Below, in pieces: positions 26,685 through 35,699 of a stretch of DNA of 64,000 nt (the first letter of the stretch is position 1; the number at the start of each line of letters is the position of its first letter). This DNA is from Vulcanimicrobiota bacterium (lineage in GTDB: Bacteria; Vulcanimicrobiota; Xenobia; Xenobiales; JADMJV01). The translations under genes and the position numbers were made by a program. Under the pieces are notes generated by a model that had not been told where the DNA came from, searched no databases, and worked only from the letters and a program-made list of their open reading frames with translations. The DNA lies in contig JAHBVR010000004.1 in NCBI GenBank assembly GCA_019637395.1, forward strand, positions 322,726 to 386,725. Reading direction: 5' to 3'.

Positions 26685-27374
26685 CTAACTTTGGTGCCTG
26701 CGCACGACGATCTGATTTTGCTTGTGTTTGATGACACTATGAGCCGGATAGTAGCCGGCCAAACTCGATAGCGCGTAGGCCAGCGAATGTTTCCCCACCA
26801 GCGTGCCCGGATTGGTCACGCTATTGCAGCCCAGACTGACGCCATCCCCCAAAATGGCGCCAAACTTACGCAATCCACTATCGTGAATGGTGCTGTCAAT
26901 CTTGATTTTCACGCTGGTCTTGCCCATATCCACGCGCACGTTGGCCAGCTTGGTACCCGCCCCCAGGTTGACTCCACGCCCCAGAATCGAATCGCCCAGA
27001 TAAGCGAAGTGGGCCGCCTTGGCGCCGGGCAACAGCAGCGAGTGCTTGACCTCGGTATCGTGGCCGATCAGCGACTTCTCGGCGGCGAAGACGTCGCCGC
27101 GCACGTAGGCACCGAAGCGCAGTTCGGCGCCGGCCAGAATCACGGTCGGACCGGCGATGAAGACGCCCGGCTCGATCCTGGCCCCATCCTGGATGTGTAC
27201 CTCACCCTGGATGATGACGCCTTCGGGCAAGTCGGCGGGGCGATGGGCGCCGTGTTCGGCCAGATAGGCGCGCACAAAGGCTTTCAGGCCATGGAGGGGC
27301 TCCCAAGGGAGGGTCAGGCCGTTGAAGAGACGATAGACGGATTCCTCTCCAAGGTCAAAAAAATCAGCGAGCAC
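26685..27374 (-). CDS. Left-handed beta-helix GlmU-C-like acyltransferase-fold protein
   Basis: The 229-residue protein has a helical N-terminus (about 1-50), then hexapeptide repeats: GVIIQGEVHIQDGARIEPGV, FIAGPTVILAGAELRFGAYV and SILGRGVNLGAGTKLANVR. The GDSILGRGVNLGAGT segment is the signature of GlmU C-terminal domains and of stand-alone GlmU-like proteins. It lacks a nucleotidyltransferase domain. Its acyl acceptor is unknown; an amino-sugar phosphate is likely from family knowledge. It precedes typA. Confidence 0.8.
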   Translation of the reverse strand: MLADFFDLGEESVYRLFNGLTLPWEPLHGLKAFVRAYLAEHGAHRPADLPEGVIIQGEVHIQDGARIEPGVFIAGPTVILAGAELRFGAYVRGDVFAAEKSLIGHDTEVKHSLLLPGAKAAHFAYLGDSILGRGVNLGAGTKLANVRVDMGKTSVKIKIDSTIHDSGLRKFGAILGDGVSLGCNSVTNPGTLVGKHSLAYALSSLAGYYPAHSVIKHKQNQIVVRRHQS

Positions 27375-27494
27375 GGACCGGCAGCCTTTCTGGGCAAAAT
27401 AAAACAGCCTGCAGGGTATGGTCAGCAGGCCGATCTGTCAAGTGTTAGTCCGGACCGGTTTATACTCCATGGTGGGGGTGGTAAGTCAGAGCCT

Positions 27495-28139
27495 ATGCGT
27501 AGCCTGACGGTCTTTTTTTTGTTGCTGTCCGCACTGGCCTGGAGCCAGCCTGCACCCGACCCTGAGGGGGCGGCCCAACTGGTGGAGTTGAAACGGGTGG
27601 TGCCGAGCATTCACCTGGAAGTACGCTACGCCACCTCTAACAACTTCATGAAGAAAGTGCTTTATCCCCAGGCCCGCATTTTCGTGCGCCGGGAGGTGGC
27701 GGAATCGCTCAAGCGGGTACAGGCCCGGCTGGCCAACCATGATCTATCGTTGCTGGTTTTTGACGGCTACCGTCCCTGGCGCATCACCAAGAAGATGTGG
27801 GATGACACGCCCCCGGAGAATCACAAGTTTGTAGCCGACCCGGCCAAAGGCTCGAAGCACAACCGGGGCGGTGCGGTGGACCTGACGATTATGAACGTGA
27901 AAACCGGCAAACCGCTGGAAATGACCTCGGCTTATGATGAGTTTTCGCCGCGAGCCGCCTTTAACTACCCCGGTGGGTCGGCTCAGTCCCACAAGAACCG
28001 GGACTTCCTGCGCCGGGTGATGGAAGCCGAGGGTTTTCAGGTGTTGCCTCACGAGTGGTGGCACTTTGACTACAAAGGTTGGAAAAATTTCCCCCTGCTC
28101 GATTACTCTTTCGATGAGCTGGACGCTTTGCAAAAATAG
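27495..28139 (+). CDS. ddpX: D-alanyl-D-alanine dipeptidase, VanX/DdpX type, exported
   Basis: The 214-residue protein from ATG 27495 has a signal peptide (MRSLTVFFLLLSALAWSQP). Zinc ligands H122 and D129 sit in SKHNRGGAVDLT, and E187 and H190 in HEWWHFDY. This is exactly the VanX order and nearly its spacing. The RPW string in FDGYRPWRITKKMW is the substrate-site Arg block. It should hydrolyse D-Ala-D-Ala dipeptide. The signal peptide suggests a periplasmic recycling role like DdpX rather than vancomycin resistance, and no vanHA genes are next to it. Confidence 0.92.
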   Translation: MRSLTVFFLLLSALAWSQPAPDPEGAAQLVELKRVVPSIHLEVRYATSNNFMKKVLYPQARIFVRREVAESLKRVQARLANHDLSLLVFDGYRPWRITKKMWDDTPPENHKFVADPAKGSKHNRGGAVDLTIMNVKTGKPLEMTSAYDEFSPRAAFNYPGGSAQSHKNRDFLRRVMEAEGFQVLPHEWWHFDYKGWKNFPLLDYSFDELDALQK

Positions 28140-28219
28140 CCGAGGGTCTACTTTTTTGTAACACGCCTTCTTTCAGGTTTCCTTAAACTGTAAACACTAC
28201 AGATTGGGGAAATCCAACC

Positions 28220-29638
28220 ATGGCTATCAGCACCCTCGCCGCAAACAGCACCCGCTCTCTCAACCGTCCCAGCCGGCCGGCGGCCGCCAAAGAACAACAG
28301 GCTCCGGCCCCTCAGGATACTTTCGTTCATCCGGATTCCACAGGCAAGATCGAGCACCTGGTGCTTCAGCTCGACGGCAACGCCACGCCGCAGATTCGTA
28401 AAGAGGTGGAAGGCGCCTGGACCAAGCTTTTCAAAAACATGGACTCGGATGTGAATTTCACCATCACGTTGGAGAACGAAAAGGATCGCCAGGGTGTGCG
28501 CAATCTGCTCGAGCGCGAGAATATTCCCAATCCCGAACGCTTCAATCTGCAGTTGGCCGACGATCTGAACATCACCATGTGGGCCCGCGATCAGATGGTC
28601 GGCCTGGGCAACGTGGGCGGCGGCAACACGCTGCTCGGCCAGACCACCATGCGCCCCCACGGTGATGACGAACTGCTGCCGCCTCGCATCGCGGCCAGCA
28701 TTCCCGGCCTGGGTTTTGACGGCGACAAGCGCCTGCAGACCGATGGTGGTGACGAAGTCTCCAACCCGCACGAAACTTTCCTCGGCTACGCCAGTCTCTA
28801 CCTGACGGCTAAGCGTCTGTATGAGACCGACCAGGCCGAGCAAGGCAAGAGCAGCCCGTTAACTCCCTTTGACAGAAGCTTGCGCCTCGACTATGCCGAT
28901 GGCAGCGTCAAGAGCCCGGATTTCAAGTTCCAGACCAACCTCTTCAAAAGCGGCGGCGACCTGCCCCAGCAGGAACTCTACTTATCGCGCGCCCTCGATC
29001 TGTTCGAAAAGAAATACGGCCACAAAGTCACCATCATCGGCGACGACGACCCCAATACCCCCATCGTGGAGAAGCCGGCCACCTTCCACATGGACATGGG
29101 TATGACGCCCATCGACTCCGATAAAATCCTGGTCGGTGACCCTTCCATCGCGGTCAACGCCATCAATAACATGAGCGCCGCCGAGCGGGCCGATCACAAC
29201 GCTCGCATCAACAAGGCTCTGGGACTACCGGCCCGGAACGATACCCTGGGCGAGCTGGTCCATGAGAGCACCGTCAAGGAGCCGGATCTGCAGCACAACT
29301 TCGACGTCAATGCCAACAAGGTGGCCGGCGCCGGCTACATGATCGACCGCCTGCCCTACCTGCAGGGCCCTCCCGGCCGCAGTTGGGTGACCTACAACAA
29401 CTGTCTGATGGAGTCTTATACCCGGGATGACGGCAGCAAAGTGCGCCGCGTCTTCCTGCCCACCTACGACCTGCCCATTCTGGACGGCATCGCCAAGGAA
29501 ACCTACGAAAAACAGGGCTTCGAAGTGATTCCGCTCAATCTGGCCGCTCTCACCAGCTGGCGCGGAGCCATCCGCTGCATCAGCAACGTGCTCGACCGCA
29601 ACGTAACCGACCCTCAGACCCCACCCGCAGCCGCCTGA
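28220..29638 (+). CDS. Guanidino-group-modifying enzyme superfamily protein (deiminase-like)
   Basis: The 472-residue protein starts at ATG 28220 with GGGGAAA upstream. An Ala/Pro-rich polar N-terminus of about 40 residues replaces a signal peptide. The core has the beta-alpha propeller landmarks of agmatine and peptidyl-arginine deiminases. They are MWARDQM (D124), QTDGGDEVSNP, FHMDMGM (H290, D292) and a C-terminal AIRCISN with candidate nucleophile C453. Agmatine deiminase uses the same Asp, HxD and late Cys set. Substrate could be free or peptidyl arginine or agmatine. It is much longer than agmatine deiminase (about 360), with inserts around residues 200-260. An intrinsic terminator follows. 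Confidence 0.7.
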   Translation: MAISTLAANSTRSLNRPSRPAAAKEQQAPAPQDTFVHPDSTGKIEHLVLQLDGNATPQIRKEVEGAWTKLFKNMDSDVNFTITLENEKDRQGVRNLLERENIPNPERFNLQLADDLNITMWARDQMVGLGNVGGGNTLLGQTTMRPHGDDELLPPRIAASIPGLGFDGDKRLQTDGGDEVSNPHETFLGYASLYLTAKRLYETDQAEQGKSSPLTPFDRSLRLDYADGSVKSPDFKFQTNLFKSGGDLPQQELYLSRALDLFEKKYGHKVTIIGDDDPNTPIVEKPATFHMDMGMTPIDSDKILVGDPSIAVNAINNMSAAERADHNARINKALGLPARNDTLGELVHESTVKEPDLQHNFDVNANKVAGAGYMIDRLPYLQGPPGRSWVTYNNCLMESYTRDDGSKVRRVFLPTYDLPILDGIAKETYEKQGFEVIPLNLAALTSWRGAIRCISNVLDRNVTDPQTPPAAA

Positions 29639-29655
29639 CAGGTTGGGTAAGATGC

Positions 29656-29681
29656 GAAAGCCCGTCTTCGGACGGGCTTTC
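29656..29681 (+). terminator. Intrinsic terminator
   Basis: GAAAGCCCGTC and GACGGGCTTTC form an 11-base stem with a TTCG loop, followed by TTGCTTT. It lies 18 bases after the stop of the deiminase-like gene. Confidence 0.9.
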
Positions 29682-29749
29682 TTGCTTTGGACGCTGGACG
29701 TTTAACTCAGTGTAACTTTCGCAAGTCCGGAAGGCTCTAGAATAAGCCT

Positions 29750-31213
29750 GTGATCATTCAGAACCCGACCTTCTGCTTCGCCAAGAAATACACAACGGCG
29801 GAGATTCTCAACGATGAGGCCAAGGCTCAGGCTTTTCAGGACGAATTCCTGAAGAGTGAGGCCGGCTATTTTGAGCAGTGCCACGACCCGCGTAGCGGCA
29901 TGGTCTATGACGGCCTGAATCTCGATGCGCAGACCGGCCAGGTGGCCGGGATACGCAACTGGAGCGCGCCTTCCAAGGAGTGCCTGGATCTGGGCCTGTG
30001 CATCAAGGCCCTGCAGGGCGACGAGAAGGCCGTCCAGGTGGTGGGCCGTGGCGATGCCGTCCGGGCCAAAGCCGCCGCGCTCGAGTTGCTCGACAAGAAG
30101 ATGGCGGCCTATCAAGAGTTCCAGCAACAGAATCCCCGCTACGCCGGATTCTTGCCCTGGTATTTCATCCACGCCGACAAAGTGGAAGCCACTCCCGACT
30201 GGCAAGGCAAGATTCCCGGACTCGACAATGGCGAGTGGATGTGGACCATGCTTACCGCCGAGAAGGCTCTGAGCGAAGCGGGTGCCGAGGAACTGGCCGC
30301 CAAGTACAGGGCCTACAACCAGGTGCTCATGGATAATGTCACCAAAGTCTTCTACGACCCGCGCGGAGTGGCTTGCCGCGGCGACGTGCGCATCACCGAC
30401 AAGGGCTATGAGGCCCTCCATCCCGGTGCTTTTATGACCGGTGAGCACGGCGTTCACGAAGGCTGCATGCTCATTCATTACTTGACCCTGTTCGGCAAGG
30501 ATTTGCCCGCCGGTGCCGCCGACAAGATTTGGGACGACATCAAGATGAAGCGGGTGGAAAGCAAGCACGGCACCACCTGGCAGGGGTTTTGGGGTTCGGC
30601 CCATGAGTCGTGGGCCTATCTTTTCCTGCCTTTCCGCGATCATAAAGGCTATCAGGAGCTGCATCGCATCCGCGAGGAAGTGCGCGTCAACAATGCCGTG
30701 CAGCGCGGCTACCCGGGCCTGGCCACCTCCACCAACGGGCCGCGCGGTGGCTATCTCTCGGATTGCGGTATCGAGGGTATCGGCACCCAACCGGTGCGTT
30801 CCAACGATACTTTTGCTGTCTACGGCTGCTTTCCCTTACTGCTCGAATTCTCGCAAAAGGCCGGCCCGGGCAACTTCGGTCTGGCCTGGTTGCACAACAT
30901 GCTGACAGCCCCGCGCATGCAGGGCCCTCTGGGCGGCGGCGAATCCGGCACCAACGATGGAGAAGCTTTCTCCGCTATGAAAACCACCGACGGCACCCAC
31001 CCCAGCCTGCTGGGTATGATGGGCGGCCTGGAAAAAGAAACGGCCGCGGTCATGAAGGACAGAGGCGTCTACGACAGGTTCATGGCCCGCATCGACAGTG
31101 AGTATCGCGAAACCTTCGGCTCCAAGCCCTTGCGTGAACCCAAGCCTTTTGTGGCTCCGCGCGCCCAGGTACCGCAGCAGCATTTGGGGGAGTATCTGGA
31201 TCAGGCTAGATAG
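29750..31213 (+). CDS. Unclassified protein, probable (alpha/alpha)-barrel glycosidase-like
   Basis: The 487-residue cytosolic-looking protein starts at GTG 29750, with no strong ribosome site. Regularly spaced aromatic-rich helices and Gly loops are seen: NPRYAGFLPWYFIHAD, LDNGEWMWTMLTAEKAL, HGTTWQGFWGSAHESWAYLF and PLGGGESGTNDGEAF. The alternation of long helices with acidic/aromatic loops resembles (alpha/alpha)6 glycosidases such as GH144- or GH162-like enzymes. No diagnostic motif is recognised, so the class is a guess. It is convergent with the 31206 gene (8-base overlap). Confidence 0.45.
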   Translation: MIIQNPTFCFAKKYTTAEILNDEAKAQAFQDEFLKSEAGYFEQCHDPRSGMVYDGLNLDAQTGQVAGIRNWSAPSKECLDLGLCIKALQGDEKAVQVVGRGDAVRAKAAALELLDKKMAAYQEFQQQNPRYAGFLPWYFIHADKVEATPDWQGKIPGLDNGEWMWTMLTAEKALSEAGAEELAAKYRAYNQVLMDNVTKVFYDPRGVACRGDVRITDKGYEALHPGAFMTGEHGVHEGCMLIHYLTLFGKDLPAGAADKIWDDIKMKRVESKHGTTWQGFWGSAHESWAYLFLPFRDHKGYQELHRIREEVRVNNAVQRGYPGLATSTNGPRGGYLSDCGIEGIGTQPVRSNDTFAVYGCFPLLLEFSQKAGPGNFGLAWLHNMLTAPRMQGPLGGGESGTNDGEAFSAMKTTDGTHPSLLGMMGGLEKETAAVMKDRGVYDRFMARIDSEYRETFGSKPLREPKPFVAPRAQVPQQHLGEYLDQAR

Positions 31214-31790
31214 GGCGCTCGTCCAGGTCGTGCAGAGCCACCAACAGCCGGTTGGCCCGGATAGCCAGGTTGAGGCCACCCTCGAAATCGCCTTGATTGA
31301 CGGTTTCTAGAGCGGTCCGCCAATCCTCGTAGGCCTCGCGCAACAGGCGGGCGGCTACCTTGTCGAGTTCTTCCCCTTCCAATTCAGCCGGAGTGGGCTC
31401 GTTCTCTTTCCAGAATTGTTTGAGCTGCAACTGCATCCACTGCAGATAGCCGGAGAGCGGGGTGGGATCTTCCTCCCAGTTGTCCAGGCAGGCGCGCAAT
31501 CGTTGAATGGATTCGGTCTCCCACTGCTTGGGGGTGGCCTGGCGGGCGCGCTGGCGCAGGCGGTTCTCCAGGGAGCGGTCACCGGGAAAGCGGTCCGGTA
31601 GGCCCTCCAGCCGGGCGGCCGGCATGACGCCGTCCAGCAGCTTATCTTCGATGACCGCCATCCAGGCATAGCGCGGATCGTTTTCCTGGAGGTTCTCCAG
31701 CACCAGCGTGACCTTATCCAGAAGTTCCTCGGAATCAATGCGCTGCAAGTCTTGACGGGCCAGCCAGTCGAGGAACTCGGGAAATTTCAT
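31206..31790 (-). CDS. Hypothetical all-helical cytoplasmic protein
   Basis: The start is the ATG at 31790 (MKFPEFLDWLARQDLQR); the frame runs further upstream but through the divergent glycosyltransferase gene. The 194 residues are acidic and helical, rich in Leu, Glu and Arg (EELLDKVTLVLENLQEND, KQFWKENEPTPAELEGEEL). No motif or membrane segment is seen and no family is recognised. It is divergent from the GT9 gene. Confidence 0.65.
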   Translation of the reverse strand: MKFPEFLDWLARQDLQRIDSEELLDKVTLVLENLQENDPRYAWMAVIEDKLLDGVMPAARLEGLPDRFPGDRSLENRLRQRARQATPKQWETESIQRLRACLDNWEEDPTPLSGYLQWMQLQLKQFWKENEPTPAELEGEELDKVAARLLREAYEDWRTALETVNQGDFEGGLNLAIRANRLLVALHDLDERPI

Positions 31791-31893
31791 GAGCAGGGCT
31801 GATTTAGTCAAGTGTAACCACAACCCTGCTCGCTCAAAATTGCGCTGCGCGAACTCGCCAGGAAACCCCCGAAAGAACGGGGAACGCCGAGGA

Positions 31894-33174
31894 GTGCCTG
31901 AAAAGAAGAAGCTTCTAACCGCTGACCTGATCCGCAAAATCGACTTCTGGTGCGGTATCCCTCTGGCGGCCTTGCTCACCGGTTGGCGGCGTATCACCCA
32001 AAAGTTAGGCTTTCGCAAGCTGCAGCAAACTCCTCGCAAGATCCTTTTTCTGAAGATGACCGAGCAGGGAGCAACGGTCCTGGCCTGGCCAGCCATTCGC
32101 CGGGCCATCGATATGGTCGGCGCCGAGAATGTATATTTTTGGGTTTTCCAGGAAAACAAGGCCATTTTGCTCCTTTTGAACATGATCAAGGAAGAGAACA
32201 TCGTGGCTGTTCGAGCCGATCGACCCCTCGAGTTTGCCCTGGATATGTTGCGCTCTCTCTGGCGTATCCGACGCGCCGGGATCGACTGTTCGGTCGACCT
32301 GGAGTTTTTTTCGCGCGCTTCCGCCATTTTTGCTTATCTTTGCGGGGCCAGCAGCCGTGTTGGTCTGGAGCGATTCACTAACGAGGGCCCTTACCGGGGA
32401 GACTTGTTGACCCATAAAGTCGCTTACAATTTCTATTTGCATACCTCCGAGATGTACCGCGTACTGGTGGAAAGTTTGAACGCCGACCTGCAGGAGTCTC
32501 CTTTGCTCAAAGAAGTAGCGCAGGGAATCGAATACTCCGAAGGTCGCATGATCGCCCTTCCTCCGGCCGACCCGTTGATCCGCTTTGAATCGACTCTGGA
32601 GCAGAGAGAGGCGGTGTGGAAACTGCTTCAGGCGGAAAGTTCGGTGGAACTATCCAAACCGATCATTCTCCTGAATCCGAACGCAAGCGACCTGCTCCCC
32701 TTGCGCAAGTGGCCTCAGGAGCGGTTCGAGCAACTGGCACGAGGCATTTTAGAGCGCTGGCCACAGGCTACGGTCGTGTTTACGGGTAGCAAGGCGGAAG
32801 CAAGCGTGCCCGAAGAAATGGTCCGCTCGATAGGCTCCCCGCGGGCAGTGAGTTTGGCGGGCAAGACCGACATGGAACGACTGCTTTGCCTTTACCAACT
32901 TTCTGACGTATTGGTCACCAATGACAGTGGCCCGGGTCATTTCGCCAGCACGACCGATATTCACGCGATTGTGCTGTTTGGACCGGAAACTCCGTTGCTA
33001 TTCGGCCCTCGGGGGGCCCGTGCGGATGTGCTGTGGGCCGGTCTGGCCTGCAGTCCTTGCGTCAGCGTCTACAATCATCGCCTTTCGCCCTGTAATAATA
33101 ATCTATGCATGCAAAGGATCAGGGTAGAACAGGTTTTGGAGAGGATTGAGCGATGTCTCGAAAAATCGCTCTAA
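31894..33174 (+). CDS. Glycosyltransferase family 9 (heptosyltransferase-like)
   Basis: The frame is open from 31789. The GTG at 31894 (VPEKKKLLTADLIRKIDFW) is preferred because the ATG at 31789 would overlap the start codon of the divergent gene and leave no room for promoters. The 426 residues have the GT9 layout: ILFLKMTEQGATVLAWPAI, a middle NPNASDLLPLRKWPQERF, VVFTGSKAE and the donor-site VTNDSGPGHFASTTDIHAI, followed by LFGPETPLLFGP. Members add heptose or other sugars to LPS or similar glycans at the inner membrane. The next membrane glycosyltransferase overlaps its end by 22 bases. Confidence 0.88.
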   Translation: MPEKKKLLTADLIRKIDFWCGIPLAALLTGWRRITQKLGFRKLQQTPRKILFLKMTEQGATVLAWPAIRRAIDMVGAENVYFWVFQENKAILLLLNMIKEENIVAVRADRPLEFALDMLRSLWRIRRAGIDCSVDLEFFSRASAIFAYLCGASSRVGLERFTNEGPYRGDLLTHKVAYNFYLHTSEMYRVLVESLNADLQESPLLKEVAQGIEYSEGRMIALPPADPLIRFESTLEQREAVWKLLQAESSVELSKPIILLNPNASDLLPLRKWPQERFEQLARGILERWPQATVVFTGSKAEASVPEEMVRSIGSPRAVSLAGKTDMERLLCLYQLSDVLVTNDSGPGHFASTTDIHAIVLFGPETPLLFGPRGARADVLWAGLACSPCVSVYNHRLSPCNNNLCMQRIRVEQVLERIERCLEKSL

Positions 33175-34403
33175 GCCTGGCTCCATTGTTGTGCTTATTG
33201 GCGGCGGCTCGCTATCAGTGCCCCCAGGTCCTGGCCCTGTTGGAGCGACTCGGGCCCATGGGCCGATTGGGGGGGGACTATCACCAGTATTACTTCGGAT
33301 TGCAGGCTCTACGCTCGGGTGTATGCATCTATCGCGATGCTGACTATTTTGCTTATTGCGAACAGCTCGGAGCAAGTCACAACTCGATGGCGATCTTCAA
33401 TCCCCCGGGCTTCTTTTTGCTGATGGAGCCCTTCGGGCAGGTCGAATTTTCTCCGTCCTTCTGGCTTTTTGTCCTCAGTAGCGGTCTGCTGGCCTGGATG
33501 AGCTTGCTGTTGGTCTGCCTGTGCCTTTGGGAAAATCGAGGCCTGGCTCTGGCCGCCGCCGGGTTGAGCGGAGTGATTGTGTTCAATTCTCCCCAGGGGG
33601 TCGACAATCTGGCTTTGGGGCAGTTGGGATTTCTTCTCATCGGATTTTTGGCGCTCACCTGGCTCTGTGATGAGTTCAACCAGAGTTCCCTGGCTGGATT
33701 GGCTCTGGCTGCCGCCGTCGTTGTCAAAATGTGGCCCCTCTTGCTGCTTGCCTATCTGGCGCGCCGGCGCCGCTGGCGCACTGCCGTTTGGACGTTTGTC
33801 TGGCTGACCTTGTTCAGTCTGCTCCAATTGATGCGCTTTGGGTTACCTTTGCACTTTGCCTACCTGCAGCACTTCGGTGGCTCCCCCTCCCAAGGCGTTA
33901 TGTCCCAGTCGGTGATGGGGGTGCTGCTCACCTGGTTCGGCCCCGGCATATTGCCCTTGGCCGGGCCTCTCAGCCTCGTCTTCCTGGGCCTGGGACTGGC
34001 TTTACTGTGGCAGAGTTCGCCCGCTACGGAAAATTGTTCCGCGCAAGCGGCTCGCCAGTGGCGCCTCCTCGAATTCTCATGCTACCTTTTACTGGCGCTC
34101 ATGTGCACGGCCTGGTCGTGGCCGCATCACCGATTGGTGTTGATCTTGCCTATTTTGGCGCTATGCGCCAGCTTTGCTCGGGGGCCCTCGGAGCCTACGC
34201 CGGGTCCCTGGCTGCTGGCCTTACTGGCCTTATGCGGCTATTGGATGGTGGATGGGGACATCGTACAGGTCCCCTTGATGTTCGGCTTGCACCAAATGCT
34301 GGCCGGTCTGGGGGTGGGCCTGGCCTGCCAGGCCTTCGCCTGGTTCTGCCTCGGGTATACGCTTCACAACACCCAGAAGCGGTCCCGACCCTCAGCAAGG
34401 TGA
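33153..34403 (+). CDS. Polytopic membrane glycosyltransferase, GT87/DUF2029-like
   Basis: The 416-residue protein has about ten hydrophobic helices. An early acidic loop GGDYHQYYFGLQALRSG fits the D-x-x-x-Y/F site of GT-C enzymes using polyprenyl-phosphate sugars. IFNPPGFFLLMEP and ALAAAVVVKMWPLLLLAYLA are typical of GT87 mannosyltransferase-like proteins. The overlap with the GT9 gene suggests both add sugars to the same envelope glycan. The acceptor is unknown. Confidence 0.8.
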   Translation: MSRKIALSLAPLLCLLAAARYQCPQVLALLERLGPMGRLGGDYHQYYFGLQALRSGVCIYRDADYFAYCEQLGASHNSMAIFNPPGFFLLMEPFGQVEFSPSFWLFVLSSGLLAWMSLLLVCLCLWENRGLALAAAGLSGVIVFNSPQGVDNLALGQLGFLLIGFLALTWLCDEFNQSSLAGLALAAAVVVKMWPLLLLAYLARRRRWRTAVWTFVWLTLFSLLQLMRFGLPLHFAYLQHFGGSPSQGVMSQSVMGVLLTWFGPGILPLAGPLSLVFLGLGLALLWQSSPATENCSAQAARQWRLLEFSCYLLLALMCTAWSWPHHRLVLILPILALCASFARGPSEPTPGPWLLALLALCGYWMVDGDIVQVPLMFGLHQMLAGLGVGLACQAFAWFCLGYTLHNTQKRSRPSAR

Positions 34404-34505
34404 ACAGGATCCAGGTACCTGGGCGGGGTGATGAATACCCTTTGCCGAGGTGGAAAGGAGTGTGGCTACATGGGCCTACCAGTAAAGAATGTAGAGGAAA
34501 AAGAA

Positions 34506-34814
34506 ATGTTGAATCTTCTGATGCTGATCGCCGGTGTAGTGCTGGCCTTCTGGTTTATCGGAAACGCGATGGGCTTTCTATTGATGCTGTTGGTGGCAGC
34601 TTTGGTAGGCTTTGCCGCCGACGCGCTGGTCCCGGGGCGCCAGATCGAGCACGGCTGGTTGGGAGCGATGGGTGCCGGCCTGATCGGTGCCTGGCTGGGA
34701 ACCTTGATGATTGGCCGTTTCGGCCCGGTGCTGATGGGCGTTCCGCTGCTACCCGCCCTGCTGGGCGCGCTGGTCATCGTGCTGATCGTTTCGTTTGTGC
34801 GCAAGCGGGGATAG
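34506..34814 (+). CDS. GlsB/YeaQ/YmgE-type small membrane protein
   Basis: The start at ATG 34506 (MLNLLMLIAGVVLAFWFIG) is chosen for the upstream AGAGGAAAAA; the frame also extends to 34428. The 102 residues contain three to four hydrophobic segments. The loop ADALVPGRQIEHGWLGAMGAGLIGAWLG matches the G-x-G-rich core of transglycosylase-associated GlsB/YeaQ proteins, which are stress-linked inner-membrane proteins of unclear function. A terminator follows after the stop. Confidence 0.75.
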   Translation: MLNLLMLIAGVVLAFWFIGNAMGFLLMLLVAALVGFAADALVPGRQIEHGWLGAMGAGLIGAWLGTLMIGRFGPVLMGVPLLPALLGALVIVLIVSFVRKRG

Positions 34815-34830
34815 GAGCCGAGAAATAAAA

Positions 34831-34863
34831 AAAGGCCTGGCGCTAAATGCAGCCAGGCCTTTT
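34831..34863. terminator. Bidirectional intrinsic terminator
   Basis: AAAGGCCTGGC pairs with GCCAGGCCTTT (11 bases) around a 10-base loop, preceded by a run of A and followed by TTTTGTG. It sits between the convergent GlsB-type gene and the NarL-type regulator gene and can serve both. Confidence 0.9.
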
Positions 34864-34867
34864 GTGT

Positions 34868-35485
34868 TTAAACAATGCCTCGGTCGCGGGCCCAGACGAC
34901 GGCTTCCACGCGGGAAGCGACGCCGATTTTCTCATAGATCGAACTGGCATAATTGCGCACTGTCTGTTCGGCCAGCGACAATTCATTCGCGATGGTCTGA
35001 TTGTCGTGTCCCAGGGCAATCTGTTGGAGAATTTGCTTTTCGCGGGGAGTGAGCGAAGGCAGATCGTCTTCCGGGTCGCTCAAGCCCATCAACTTATGGG
35101 CCACCGACTGGCTGAACCAGGCCGCTCCCTGACCGATGGCGCGCACTGCCTGGAGCAAATTCTCCGGAGCTTCGTCTTTCAGCATGTAAGCGGAAATTTT
35201 GACTTTCATCAGGCGGCGAATGCTGGCCTCGTCTTCGTGGGCGGTGAGGACCAGCACTTTCAAGCCGGGAACGATGGTGCGCGCCGCCAGGGTCAACTCA
35301 TCGGCGGGCATTCCGGGCATTTCCACGTCCAGGATCAGGAGATCGGGCTTGTGCTGTTCCACCAGCTTGAGGGTCTCTCCGCCATCTTGGGCTTCGCCCA
35401 CCACCTGCACCTCGTCGGAGCGGGATAGGGTGGACTTGACGCCGGAGCGCACCAGCGGATGATCGTCAGCGATAACTATTTTCAT
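34868..35485 (-). CDS. NarL/LuxR-type response regulator
   Basis: The 205 residues from ATG 35485 are preceded by GAGGTGAAT. The receiver domain (1-120) has the acidic pair ADDHPLVRSG, phosphoacceptor LLILDVEMPG, LVLTAHEDEASI and the conserved Lys in YMLKDEAPE. The LuxR-type HTH (about 145-203) is SLTPREKQILQQIALGHDNQ, then TIANELSLAEQTVRNYASSI. No cognate kinase is adjacent. A 209-base gap separates it from the divergent gene. Confidence 0.95.
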   Translation of the reverse strand: MKIVIADDHPLVRSGVKSTLSRSDEVQVVGEAQDGGETLKLVEQHKPDLLILDVEMPGMPADELTLAARTIVPGLKVLVLTAHEDEASIRRLMKVKISAYMLKDEAPENLLQAVRAIGQGAAWFSQSVAHKLMGLSDPEDDLPSLTPREKQILQQIALGHDNQTIANELSLAEQTVRNYASSIYEKIGVASRVEAVVWARDRGIV

Positions 35486-35699
35486 ATTCACCTCGTTCGT
35501 AGCCTTTGGGTCCAGCGCCTGCTTATCTTCAGGGTATGCCCTGCGGGTATCCTAAAGTGTCGGGGGGTCGGGGGGGAGGAGCAATACTCCTTCCCCCGGA
35601 GTACATGGATCCCAGGCCGCGAGTATGTCCTTCTCTACGAAATTCCTCCGCTCACACCGTAGGCTGAGGTCACGAAGACACCGCTTGGGAGGAAATCGA

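Noticed and set aside
27495-28139. Vancomycin-resistance cluster suggested by the VanX-type enzyme
   Set aside because: The protein has a signal peptide and no vanH, vanA or vanRS genes are adjacent; a peptidoglycan-recycling dipeptidase is more likely.
34411-34422. CCAGGTACCTGG 12-base palindrome upstream of the GlsB-type gene
   Set aside because: A palindrome of this length is expected several times by chance in 64 kb and has no supporting context.
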